The notes under the pieces are model-generated. The model was not told the DNA's origin and ran no database searches. It saw only the letters and a list, made by a program, of their open reading frames with translations. Below are positions 46,470-55,438 of a stretch of DNA of 64,000 nucleotides, one piece after another. Location of the stretch: the NCBI GenBank assembly GCA_963825315.1, contig CAWGST010000001.1:744001-808000 (forward strand), in the 5' to 3' direction. A program made the translations under genes and the position numbers. Source of the DNA: DASRLE01 sp963825315 (GTDB taxonomy: Bacteria > Verrucomicrobiota > Verrucomicrobiia > Limisphaerales > Palsa-1400). The stretch's first letter is position 1. Each line of letters opens with the position of its first letter.

Positions 46470-46534
46470 ATTTTATAATTAAGATCGCGAAAAGGAATTC
46501 GCCAGGGCGATCGCCGTTATATTAGAGTCGCCGC

Positions 46535-46777
46535 GTGGAAATGATGAAACAAAGCGGCGGCAAAGAAGCGCGGGATTTAACGCCGAACGCGGAAGCCGCT
46601 GATCCACCAATACGCGCGGTGACAAAAGATTCCCCACCCGCAGCCAGGATTGAGTTGTTTCGGTCTCTTTTCCGAGGCAGGGAAGACGTCTATCCCCGCC
46701 GTTTCGAGAGCCGGAAGACCGGGAAATCCGGTTATGCGCCTCCTCCGCTGGAACAGATTAATCTTGGACTTTTTTAA
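46535..46777 (+). pseudogene. TOTE-system primase N-terminal remnant
   Basis: 80 codons. Residues about 40-68 (RIELFRSLFRGREDVYPRRF, then ESRKTGKSGYAP) match the start of the archaeo-eukaryotic primase domain of TOTE conflict-system proteins, which normally continue with a zinc site and a helicase and run to about 1000 residues. Here the similarity ends at GYAP and a stop follows 11 codons later. Confidence 0.6.
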
Positions 46778-46798
46778 TTTCTTAATATAATCGACACG

Positions 46799-48286
46799 AT
46801 GTTCGAGGTTGCTGAATTAGGGCGCACTGTCTCAAGGCAGGAATTCGACGAGGCGCTGCCGGCCTTGCGGTCGGGCCTCCTGGAGGCGCAGTTTGCACTT
46901 AAAAGTCAGAAGATCGCCGTCATTGTCATCGTCGCCGGCGCGGACTGCGCGGGCAAAGGCGAGTTCGTCCATCGTCTCAATGAGTGGCTCGATCCGCGCG
47001 GGGTGGATACTCACGCCTTCAGGCAAAGCTCGGACGAGGAACGGGCACGGCCCCGCTTCTGGCGCTTTTGGCGCGCCTTGCCCGCGCGCGGGCGGATCGG
47101 CATTTTCTTCGGCTCCTGGTATTCGGACCCGCTTGTCCAGCGGGTTTACCGCGAGATCAAACCCAGCCAATTGGATGGCGAACTGGATCGCATTGCCTTC
47201 TTTGAAAATATGCTGGCCGACGATGGCGCGCTGATCATCAAGCTCTGGTTTCATCTGAGCAAGAAGGAGCAGGCGCGGCGGCTGAAACATCTTCAGCGCG
47301 ATCCACACACCCGTCATCGCGTCCGGCCGGCGGATCGCAAGAATCTCAAACTCTATGGGCGGTTTATCAACACAAGCGAGCGCGTCATCCGCCGCACCGA
47401 TTCCGCGCAGTGCCCCTGGCACCTGATTGAGGCGACCGACCGGCGTTACCGCGAATTGGCCGCCGGCCGCATCGTCCTGGAATCGCTGCAAACCCGCCTC
47501 AAGGATGGCGGCGCGGGCAAGGGCCAGGCCGCCGCGGTGGAGCCGCCGGTTCAGCGCGCGCGCGCCAAATCCGGCGAGTCCATCCTCGACCATGTGGACC
47601 TTTCCCAAAAACTGACCGGCCGGCAGTACCGGGAGGGATTGGAGGAATATCAGGGCCGGCTCACGCGGCTGACGTGGGAGGCCAATGCCAGGGAGATTTC
47701 AACGGTCGCCGTCTTTGAGGGCTGGGACGCCGCCGGCAAGGGCAGCGCCATACGCCGGGTCACGGCGGCAATTGATCCGCGCCTCTACCGCATCATTCCC
47801 ATCGCCGCCCCGACCGATGAGGAGCGGGCCCACCATTATTTCTGGCGTTTCTGGCGTCATCTTCCGCAGGCGGGCAATGTGGCGATTTTTGACCGTTCCT
47901 GGTATGGGCGGGTATTGGTGGAGCGCGTGGAGAAATTTGCCGCTGTCAACGAATGGAAACGCGCCTATCTGGAAATCAACGATTTTGAGGAACAACTGGC
48001 GGCCAGGGACATCGCGGTGGCAAAATTCTGGGTGCATATCAGCAAGGAGGAACAATTGCGGCGCTTCAAGGAACGCCAGGTCATCGACTTCAAGCGCTAC
48101 AAAATCACCGACGAAGACTGGCGCAACCGCAAGAAATGGGACGCCTACAAGGAAGCGATCAACGAGATGGTGGCCCACACCAGCACGGAATTCGCGCCCT
48201 GGACGGTGGTGCCGGGAAACGACAAACATTTCGCGCGGGTGCGGATTTTGAAGACCCTGTGCGAAGCCCTGGAGCGATTGCTCTGA
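46799..48286 (+). CDS. pap: Polyphosphate:AMP phosphotransferase (two-domain PPK2)
   Basis: Uses polyphosphate to convert AMP to ADP. 495 residues hold two PPK2 domains: the first has a Walker A GADCAGKGE near 47 but a degenerate second motif (FFGSWYSDPL); the second, near residue 307, has the complete EGWDAAGKGS and FDRSWYGRVLVERV. Such tandem class II PPK2 enzymes phosphorylate AMP, with the C-terminal domain active, as described for Pseudomonas and Acinetobacter PAP. It follows the TOTE stub and is followed at once by the SulP gene. Confidence 0.88.
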   Translation: MFEVAELGRTVSRQEFDEALPALRSGLLEAQFALKSQKIAVIVIVAGADCAGKGEFVHRLNEWLDPRGVDTHAFRQSSDEERARPRFWRFWRALPARGRIGIFFGSWYSDPLVQRVYREIKPSQLDGELDRIAFFENMLADDGALIIKLWFHLSKKEQARRLKHLQRDPHTRHRVRPADRKNLKLYGRFINTSERVIRRTDSAQCPWHLIEATDRRYRELAAGRIVLESLQTRLKDGGAGKGQAAAVEPPVQRARAKSGESILDHVDLSQKLTGRQYREGLEEYQGRLTRLTWEANAREISTVAVFEGWDAAGKGSAIRRVTAAIDPRLYRIIPIAAPTDEERAHHYFWRFWRHLPQAGNVAIFDRSWYGRVLVERVEKFAAVNEWKRAYLEINDFEEQLAARDIAVAKFWVHISKEEQLRRFKERQVIDFKRYKITDEDWRNRKKWDAYKEAINEMVAHTSTEFAPWTVVPGNDKHFARVRILKTLCEALERLL

Positions 48287-50522
48287 GTGGTTGACAAACG
48301 GACAAAAGTTTCGAGACCGATTGCAGGCGATTTGTGGGGCGGCTTCGCCGCGATGCTTGTGGCCCTGCCGTCCTCGATTGCTTTCGGAGTGGCGGCGTAT
48401 GCCGCGCTGGGCAGGGACTTCGTTGCCAACGGCGTGCTGGCGGGCATTTTCGGCGCGATAGCCACCGGCCTGCTTTCCTCGCCGCTGGGCGGCGCTCCAC
48501 GGTTGATTTCCGCGCCGTGCGCGCCGGCGGCCGCGGTGTTGTCGGCCTTCGCCGTGGAAATGATTTCCACGCGCGGGGCAGGCGAAGCGATGTCGGCGGC
48601 GCGGATTGCGGCGCTGATGAGCGTGGTCGGGCTGGCTTCCGGGGCGCTGCAGTTTCTTTACGCCGCGATTGGGGGCGGCAAATTGATCAAATTCATTCCG
48701 TATCCGGTGGTTTCAGGTTATTTCGAGCGGGGTTGGGGCGCTCATTTTTGCCAGTCAGATTCCCGGTTTTCTTGGCTTTTCGCCAAGCGCCGGTTTGATG
48801 GCGGGACTCTCGATGCCGGAGCATTGGAAATGGCAGGGAATCGCCGTTGGGTTGGCCACCGTTGCAGGGATATTGGCCGCGCCGAAGCTCACCAAAGCCG
48901 TTCCGGCGACGATCATCGGATTGGCGGCGGGAATGCTCACCTACTTCGGACTCGGTTTGGGATTTCCAGAATTGCTGACCCAATCTGGAAACAAGCTCCT
49001 GCTGGGGCCGGTCGGCGGCGGGATGGCCCCCGTATTGCCCCACTTGGCGGAACAGTGGAAAAGCATTGGCGCAATCGAGCCTTCCGATTGGAAGCTGCTC
49101 ATCGTTCCGGCGCTCGCCCTTTCCGCATTGCTCTCCATCGACACGCTCAAGACGTGCGTGATAGTCGATGCGCTGACGCGCTCGCGCCACGATTCGCGCC
49201 GCACGCTCATCGGGCAGGGCATCGGCAACGTCGCTTCCGCCTTGATCGGCGGAATGCCGGGCGCGGCATCGTCGGGCCCGACGATGGTGAGCCTCAACAG
49301 CGGCGGCCAGACGCGGCGCTCCAGCCTGTTCGAGGGCTGCTTTGTGCTGCTGGCCTTTGTGTTGTTCGGTAATCTGGCCGGCTGGCTTCCGTTGGCGGCG
49401 CTGGCGGGCCTGCTGATGGTCGTGGCCTGCAAGACGATGGACTGGACGAGCTTTCAACTGCTCCACAGCCGCAGCACTCTTCTTGACTTCGTGGTCATCT
49501 GGGCCGTCATCCTCGCCGCCGTGCGATTCGGCCTGCTGGCCGCCACGGGCGCGGGGCTGGCCCTGGCCGTGATCATTTTCCTGCGCGACCAGATTCGCGG
49601 CCCGGTGCTGCACCGGAAAATTTACGGGAACGAAATTTCCTCCAAGAAAAACCGCCTGCCCGCGCAGTCGCAGGCGCTGGAGGCGCATGGCGGCCAGACG
49701 GTCATTTGCCAGCTTCAAGGGGCGCTGTTTTTCGGCACGGCCGACCAGCTTTATGTGGAATTGGAGGCCGACCTCAAGCGCTGCCGATGCATTATACTTG
49801 ACATGCGGCGGGTGCGATCGGTTGATTTCACCGCCGCGCACATGCTGGAATTGATCGAGGCCCTGCTGCAGGAGCGGGGGGCGTTCCTCTTGTTCAGCCA
49901 CATGCCGGCGACTCTTCCGGCCGGGCAGAATCTGGAAGCCTATTTCCACAAGGTCGGCGTCACTGATCGGCAGGACAACGTGAAGTTGTTTGCCGAACTC
50001 GATGAAGCAATCGCCTGGGCTGAGGACCGCCTTCTTGAGCAACAGCATCTCCTGCAAGATGAAAACGCCCAGACCCCGCTGGGGTTGGCGGAAATCGAAC
50101 CATTCCGCGAAATCGAGCCGCCGCAAAGCATCGCCGCGATCCAGGCCTGCGCCGCCGAGCGCTCCGTGGCCGCGGGGCAGACGGTATTTCAATGCGGCGA
50201 TGGCGGCGACGAGTTGCTCCTGATCCGCCGCGGCGGGGTGCGCATTGAATTGCCGGTCGGCGATGGCCGGCATCGCACGCTGGCCTATTTCGGGCGCGGA
50301 AACTTTTTTGGCGAGATGGCGTTCCTGGATCATCGAGCGCGATCCGCCAATGCCGTCGCCACCGCCCAAACCGATTTGTTTGTGCTGCGGAGAAGCGACT
50401 TTGATGAGATCTGCAGGGAGCGCCCGCTTCTGCACGGAGCGGTTCTTGGAAGGTTGGCGACGGTGCTTGCCGTGCGCCTGCGCCGCGCCAACGTGGAACT
50501 CCGCAGCCTGCATGACGCGTGA
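48287..50522 (+). pseudogene. SulP anion transporter with STAS and cNMP domains, +1 frameshift
   Basis: Membrane transporter for sulfate, bicarbonate or similar anions. The first frame carries WGGFAAMLVALPSSIAFG and the first helices and fails after KFIPYPVVSGY; removing one base at 48724 (or 48725) restores VVSGYLSGVGALIF and the remaining helices through 49600. Then comes a STAS domain (about 49690-49960, LFFGTADQLYVEL) and a C-terminal cyclic-nucleotide-binding fold (DELLLIRRGGVRIEL, FFGEMAFLDHRARSA). About 745 residues when repaired. The fusion suggests gating or localisation by a nucleotide. It abuts the phosphotransferase gene, GTG start. Confidence 0.85.
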
Positions 50523-50582
50523 CGTTCCCCGGCTCTGAGGACTGCCTGCGGATGGTTGGGGTCAAGTTTGGTTAAGATGTCA

Positions 50583-51485
50583 TTACGGTTTCGCCTTTTT
50601 GCCTTCCAAAACGCCCAGCCTGCGCATCCATTCCCCGGCTCGTTTGGGCCACGAAATCACGGCTTTGTCCGACTCCCGCAATCCATACCCATGCCCGCCG
50701 TTGGCGAAAAGGTGCATTTCAGCCGGAACGCCCGCCTTCTTGAGCGCCAGATAATAGAAAAGGCTGTTCTCGACGCGAACGGGGTCATCCTCGGCCTGGA
50801 CAAGAAACGTGGGCGGCGTGTTGGAGGTCACCGTCAATTCCGGCGACAAATCCGGCCCCTCTTTGCCAATCAAATAAGCCGGGTAAACAAGCATGGTAAA
50901 ATCCGGCCGGCAACTGACCTGGTCCGCCTCATCCACCGGCTCATAGGCGCGTTTCTCAAAACGCGTGCTGGCCACCGCGGAGAGATGGCCGCCGGCGGAA
51001 AAACCAATGATGCCGATGCGCCTGGCATCAATATGCCATGCGGCGGCGTGGAAACGCACCAAGCCCAGCGCCCGTTGCGCGTCTTGCAACGGCGCGGCGT
51101 ATCGCTCCGACTCTTGGCGGGCAGGCACACGGTATTTGAGCAGCACAGCGGTGACCCCGGCTGAATTGAGCCACTGGCACACCTCGGTTCCTTCCAGGTC
51201 CATCGCCAGAATATTATAGCCGCCGCCCGGACAGACCACCACCGCTGCTCCAGTATCCTTGCCTTTCTGGGGCCGGTAAAGAGTGAGGGTGGGAATGCTG
51301 ACATTGCCCAGGCGCACAACGCGTTTTCCGCCCACGAGGCCCTCGCCCGGCTTGCTCGTGTCCTGCTCCACGCCGATGTCGCCCTTTTCCCCGGGCGCGC
51401 CTTTGGGCCAGAGCGCCATCGGTTCGGATGCGCGGGCGGTCAAAACAGAAACAAAAACAAAAAGTAAAACTGCCGAAGTTCGCAT
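50583..51485 (-). CDS. Secreted alpha/beta-hydrolase (esterase)
   Basis: 300 residues. Signal peptide (SAVLLFVFVSVLTARAS), then an alpha/beta-hydrolase fold with CPGGGYNILAMDLEG as oxyanion region, nucleophile serine in GIIGFSAGGHLSA, acid in AEDDPVRVENS and His in GGHGYGL. Closest to the dienelactone-hydrolase/acetyl-xylan-esterase-like group common in polysaccharide degraders; a deacetylating role is plausible but not shown. Confidence 0.8.
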   Translation of the reverse strand: MRTSAVLLFVFVSVLTARASEPMALWPKGAPGEKGDIGVEQDTSKPGEGLVGGKRVVRLGNVSIPTLTLYRPQKGKDTGAAVVVCPGGGYNILAMDLEGTEVCQWLNSAGVTAVLLKYRVPARQESERYAAPLQDAQRALGLVRFHAAAWHIDARRIGIIGFSAGGHLSAVASTRFEKRAYEPVDEADQVSCRPDFTMLVYPAYLIGKEGPDLSPELTVTSNTPPTFLVQAEDDPVRVENSLFYYLALKKAGVPAEMHLFANGGHGYGLRESDKAVISWPKRAGEWMRRLGVLEGKKAKP

Positions 51486-51503
51486 ATTTCAAAGCACTTA
51501 AAA

Positions 51504-51836
51504 TTAAACAGCGAGTTTCAGTCCGAGCGCTTTGGCCAGGACCGTTTCCACCTGGCGCATCTGTTCTGGATTTAGACTGCCAAGGCGACGGACAAATTTG
51601 ATTGCTGGCACTGCGGCTGTTTGTTGGATATCGAAAGCTCCCTTCCCTAACATGGAATGATTCACCGCCACTTCAAACCGAGTGCCGATCAACGAGGTGG
51701 TGTGGGGAATAATAATACACAAGGTGCGCTCGTGCTCGAGGAAAGGAATCCCCACAACAAGGACAGGCCGTATCTTTCCCAAATAGCCCAGGTCAACGAC
51801 CCAGAGATCACCGCGCTGGATGCGTGGGAGAGGCAT
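51504..51836 (-). CDS. MazF/PemK-type mRNA interferase
   Basis: About 110 residues from the Met before PLPRIQRGDLWVVDLG, the usual MazF opening; an in-frame start 60 bases upstream would add residues that are not conserved. RPVLVVGIPF, TSLIGTRFEVAVNH and the closing RRLGSLNPEQMRQVETVL fit PemK-like toxins. It overlaps its antitoxin by 29 bases. Confidence 0.8.
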   Translation of the reverse strand: MPLPRIQRGDLWVVDLGYLGKIRPVLVVGIPFLEHERTLCIIIPHTTSLIGTRFEVAVNHSMLGKGAFDIQQTAAVPAIKFVRRLGSLNPEQMRQVETVLAKALGLKLAV

Positions 51837-51996
51837 GGTGATCGTCTTGGTCCCAGATTTCCGCGGCAAGTTCGGCCAAAACTTCGCCCGGCACATCTCC
51901 GTAATTCTGTTCCAAGCGGTTCAGCCAGACTACTAAATCGTGGCGCTCCGTCTCCGGCAGCGCCAGAACCTTGTCTTTCAGTTCAGCCAAGCTCAT
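51808..51996 (-). CDS. Cognate antitoxin of the MazF-like toxin
   Basis: 62 residues from MSLAELKDKVLALPETERHD, a helical antitoxin of the kind usually paired with PemK-like toxins (LKDKVLALPETER is the hallmark), with an acidic end (AAEIWDQDDHH). Upstream and overlapping the toxin gene, as expected for an antitoxin-first operon. Confidence 0.75.
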   Translation of the reverse strand: MSLAELKDKVLALPETERHDLVVWLNRLEQNYGDVPGEVLAELAAEIWDQDDHHASPTHPAR

Positions 51997-52162
51997 TCTT
52001 AATGAACATATTGCCACGACAGAATCCAGATTTCAAGCCATAATCGACAGTTCAGCGTGGTGCTTCGACGTTTTCGGTGGACTTGCCCGAACGATCGGAA
52101 TTTCCGGCGCGTGCCTCTCTCGCGCCGTGGTTGGCGTCTCGCCAAACACCTTCGCCATTGAT

Positions 52163-53506
52163 TCACTCCAACCCGCTGCGCACGAGGCGGACGTAGTTGG
52201 AAATGCGGATGACGTCGCCCTGCGGGCCGCGGCCATGCGGGAAATTCCCTGGGTCGCCGGCTTTGGGATCGCTGCGTTGCGCACCCGCGCCATGAACGTC
52301 GAGCAACTGGTATGTTCCAGAACCGCCGGATGGCGGCGGACTGAATCCTGGCGGACGGCCTTGGCCCGGTTCACCAAAACCCGGCCCGCCCATGCCCGGA
52401 CTTTCCGGCCTGCGCCCGCCCGGCGGCCCGCCACCGTTATGCGGTTGCATCCAGCCTGTCGCGCGACCGAAGGCAATGTAAACGGCTGCGCCGCCTCGAC
52501 GGTCGGGCGGCCCATCGAGGTGTGTCGTGCTGGTCCAGAAGAACGGATAGTCACCATCGTTAAGTTCTGTGACTTGGAAGAGGGGCGAGATCGCGGGTGA
52601 CTGCGTTACGGCGGGCGCGCGGGTGTAATCTACGATGCTCTGCAGTTCCTTGGCGTTGGGCAGGCGCCAGTCGGAATGCCCGGCAAGTTTGAGATTGCCA
52701 GCGTAGGCGAGGGCTTGGCCCCAGTTCATTCCCTTGCCGCTGTCGGCCTTCTGCCACATCAGGCCCGTGGCGCGGTCGGTGATGGTGCCGTCACCATTGT
52801 CGTGAAAATCGTTCCGGCCGTAGGCGGGGTTGCCGCGGACGTAGCGGACATACATCAGCGCATCCCGGCCGCCGGGAAACACTTTGGGGTATCCCTTGAT
52901 GCGCCCATCGGCGAAGTTGACGCCAAAGACGGTGGCATTGCCGCCCATTGTTTTGCCGACGTATGGCGTGGCGGACCAGTCCTGGCAATCAATGATACGG
53001 ACCCCCTTGGTTTCATCGCCGTAGGCGAAGTCGAAGTACCGGGTGTCGAGGTACGGCCTGGAATTGCCCACCCTGCCGCCGCAGTAACCGTCGAAGTTGA
53101 TGAGCGAGTACAGTTCTTTGATGCCCGGCATACGCCAATCGCTATGGCCGCCGACGCGACACGCCGACGCGCCCGCCCTGGCGTCCTGCCATGTCATCTT
53201 CTGTCCACGCGCTTTCACCCAGATCAGGCCCGTGTTGAGGTCGCTCACCGTGCCATCGCCGTTGTCCTTGTAACTCGGCGCAGGCCCCGGATGCTGTGCG
53301 TCCTGCCCGTGGAACGGCTGCCCCGGTTGTGGCGGCGCGATCTCCCCCGTGTCGTCGTAACACTTCGTCTGCCCCGTGCCGACAATCGGGTAGGTTTGCG
53401 CAGCGCAGAGCTGCGTCATGGAGAGGCTGCCCGCCAGCAAGACGAAGAAGAGCAACATATGTTTTATGCGAAACGGGATCAGGCCGTGCATGCTGGCGTT
53501 ATTCAT
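52163..53506 (-). CDS. DUF1566 (Lcl C-terminal) domain lipo/secreted protein
   Basis: 447 residues from the Met before NNASMHGLIPFR; export signal LLFFVLLAGSLSMTQLCAA. Two DUF1566 modules follow, each with NGDGTVSDLNTGLIWVKA or NGDGTITDRATGLMWQK, then GHSDWRMPGIKELYSLI or GHSDWRLPNAKELQSIV, typical calcium-rich surface domains. A Gly/Pro-rich insert (GMGGPGFGEPGQGRPPG) interrupts the C-terminus before NYVRLVR. The role is unknown; relatives are surface proteins. Confidence 0.8.
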   Translation of the reverse strand: MNNASMHGLIPFRIKHMLLFFVLLAGSLSMTQLCAAQTYPIVGTGQTKCYDDTGEIAPPQPGQPFHGQDAQHPGPAPSYKDNGDGTVSDLNTGLIWVKARGQKMTWQDARAGASACRVGGHSDWRMPGIKELYSLINFDGYCGGRVGNSRPYLDTRYFDFAYGDETKGVRIIDCQDWSATPYVGKTMGGNATVFGVNFADGRIKGYPKVFPGGRDALMYVRYVRGNPAYGRNDFHDNGDGTITDRATGLMWQKADSGKGMNWGQALAYAGNLKLAGHSDWRLPNAKELQSIVDYTRAPAVTQSPAISPLFQVTELNDGDYPFFWTSTTHLDGPPDRRGGAAVYIAFGRATGWMQPHNGGGPPGGRRPESPGMGGPGFGEPGQGRPPGFSPPPSGGSGTYQLLDVHGAGAQRSDPKAGDPGNFPHGRGPQGDVIRISNYVRLVRSGLE

Positions 53507-53730
53507 GTTAAATGGCTCCCGCACATGGCAGGCAAAGCGTTCGCGCCATGCCAGGAGGATGCCGAACCTCACCTATTTGTCAATCAACCATGCGGCAAGG
53601 GGTTCGGAGCATATCAACATTTTGCCTGCCGCGCCGCGCCCGCTCTGTCCACCAACAAATCCGGGAAAAAGACGAAACGCAATGGGCCAAGGCGCAAAGC
53701 CGCAAAGAATTTTGACAGAATTAGCAGGGC

Positions 53731-53758
53731 TAGAGCGTTTTAAATAAAACTGTAGCCA
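53731..53758. repeat. Left terminal inverted repeat of IS630 element
   Basis: TA followed by a 26-base repeat identical, inverted, to 54707-54734. The TA at the outer end is the duplicated target typical of IS630/Tc1. Confidence 0.9.
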
Positions 53759-54732
53759 CAAGAGGCAAACCAGTTCATGGCATCCCGGGGCGTGATACTC
53801 TGCAAAGCTGAAGCAATCGCCTGGAGCAGAGCGGGCTGCGTGCGGGCCTCGGCTGTACGCAGGTGGGATTTGACTTTGCTCCACATTTGCTCGATGGGAT
53901 TGAGGTCTGGGGAATAGGCTGGAAGGAAGAGGATTTGGGCTCCAGCCTGCGCGATCAGCGAAAGGGTCGGCTCACTTTTATGCGGGGAGAGGTTATCCAT
54001 GATGACCACATCTCCGGCGCGCAGCGTCGGGCACAAGACATGGCCGACATAGACCCGGAAAACCTCCGTATCGGTGGCCCCCTCGATGGTCATGCAGGCG
54101 GTGGCACCGTCCAGGCGGATGGCGCCGATCATGGTCGTGGTTTGCCAATGGCCCTGCGGACATTGGGCGTGGACACGCTGACCCCGCAGGGCGCGCCCGC
54201 GCAGGCGGGTCAGATTGGTTTTGGCACCCGATTCGTCCAGGAAAATCAGTTTGGCCGGGTCCAAACCGCCTTGCCGACGCCGCCAGGCGCGGCGCGCCCG
54301 CGCAATGTCCGGACGGTCTTGCTCGCTGGCATGGAGTGTCTTTTTTTATATGTCAGCCCCATCTTCGCCAGAACGTAGTGGATGGCGGGCAGAGAACAGT
54401 CCAGTTCCAAGCCGGCGCGCAGCTCTTTCAAGGTCAGGTCGGGCTTCTGATTCAATAGAGTCCGCATCTGGCGCTGATGGGCCGCCAGGATCATCGGCTT
54501 GCGCCCGGAGAAACGGTGGCGCGGACCGATCTCCCCGGTCCGCCGGCGTTGTTGCAAGAGCTTCTTGACCATGCCCAGCGAAACCCGGTAACGATCGCCG
54601 ACCTCCACGCGAGTCCCCTCTTCAAGGTCATAGGAAGCCAAAATCCGTTCGCGCAGGTCCAACGATAAAGTTCGCATGAACTGCCTATACCACAGGCCCA
54701 ACGGAATGGCTACAGTTTTATTTAAAACGCTC
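53733..54732 (-). mobile_element. Complete IS630-family insertion sequence, 1000 bp
   Basis: Perfect 26-base terminal inverted repeats flanked on both sides by TA, the IS630 target duplication, enclosing a single transposase in two frames. The flanks rejoin as a continuous spacer sequence, so it interrupts no recognisable gene. The intact ends suggest recent activity. Confidence 0.92.
53740..54677 (-). CDS. IS630 transposase expressed by -1 frameshifting
   Basis: The first frame (to 54246) carries the helix-turn-helix part (LSLDLRERILASYDLEEGTR, VSLGMVKKLLQQ). At 54335-54350 a run of seven A (minus strand, TATAAAAAAAGACAC) lets the ribosome slip back one base, giving KKKTLHASEQDRPDIA and joining the second frame, which holds the DDE triad: LIFLDESG, VIMDNLSPH and SPDLNPIEQMW. 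The fused protein is about 315 residues. Reading without slippage gives a truncated protein of 143 residues. Confidence 0.88.
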
Positions 54733-54734
54733 TA
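54707..54734. repeat. Right terminal inverted repeat of IS630 element
   Basis: Exact inverse of 53731-53758 with TA at the outer end. Confidence 0.9.
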
Positions 54735-55438
54735 AGCCGTGGATCGAAAAATCTGAATCCATCCCCCATCCTGCCATCCTGTCTTTTCTTCCCGCGTCTT
54801 GGCGTCTTATGCCCTTTGCGTTAGATTCCCAAGTCTTTGCCGCGCAAGCCTTTAAACCTATTATGGTAAAAAATCACAACTTTTTTAAAAATTCTTTCAA
54901 AAACCTGTTGACGAATGAATATATTAACTGTAGTCTTCGTCTAATGAACAATGGAATAAAAGATGAATTATGAAGGCAGAATCAACCAGTATGGAGGAAT
55001 CCGCGGAATCCAAGGCGGCGCAGTGTGGAGACCGCGCTCCATCCCTGGCTTTGCGCCTTTTGCCCTTGGCGGCTTTGCGTTTGATTCCGACACCGAAAAT
55101 CAAACCAAGTCGCACCGCGTCGCAGCCAGTCGCAGCGATTTTTCAATCAATCTGTGTTCATCTGCGAGGGTATGTGTTTTGTCAGCGGAGCGGTCCTGAA
55201 AAGCTCAGGCAGCAATTGCAGCGCGGACGGAAACATGGTCACCATAAGGACCTGTTGGATTGCTAACCAGCAGGTGGATTACGGGAGATGCTCGGAGAAT
55301 ACGCTTGGAGTTCAATCTCCGCTTCTGTGAATGAGCACCGGCGAAAAGCACCTACATGGGGACCGCCCCGCATACCTGAGTGCATGTAATCGCCTGACCC
55401 GTTTCCGTCCGCCTGCACAACTAAAAGAAAGCACTAAA
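54735..55438. other. 704-base spacer including IS110 left flank
   Basis: No credible gene. The first part contains low-complexity words (CATCCTGCCATCCTG, GCGTCTTGGCGTC). The last 200-250 bases precede the IS110 transposase and are where a bridge-RNA gene of that family would lie; small stems such as GGAG-TTCAAT-CTCC (about 55300) and GGGG-ACC-GCCCC (55360) are visible. Confidence 0.4.

Noticed and set aside
53740..54677. IS630 transposase as a pseudogene because of its two frames
   Set aside because: The A7 slippery run at the junction, intact DDE motifs and perfect ends favour programmed frameshifting.
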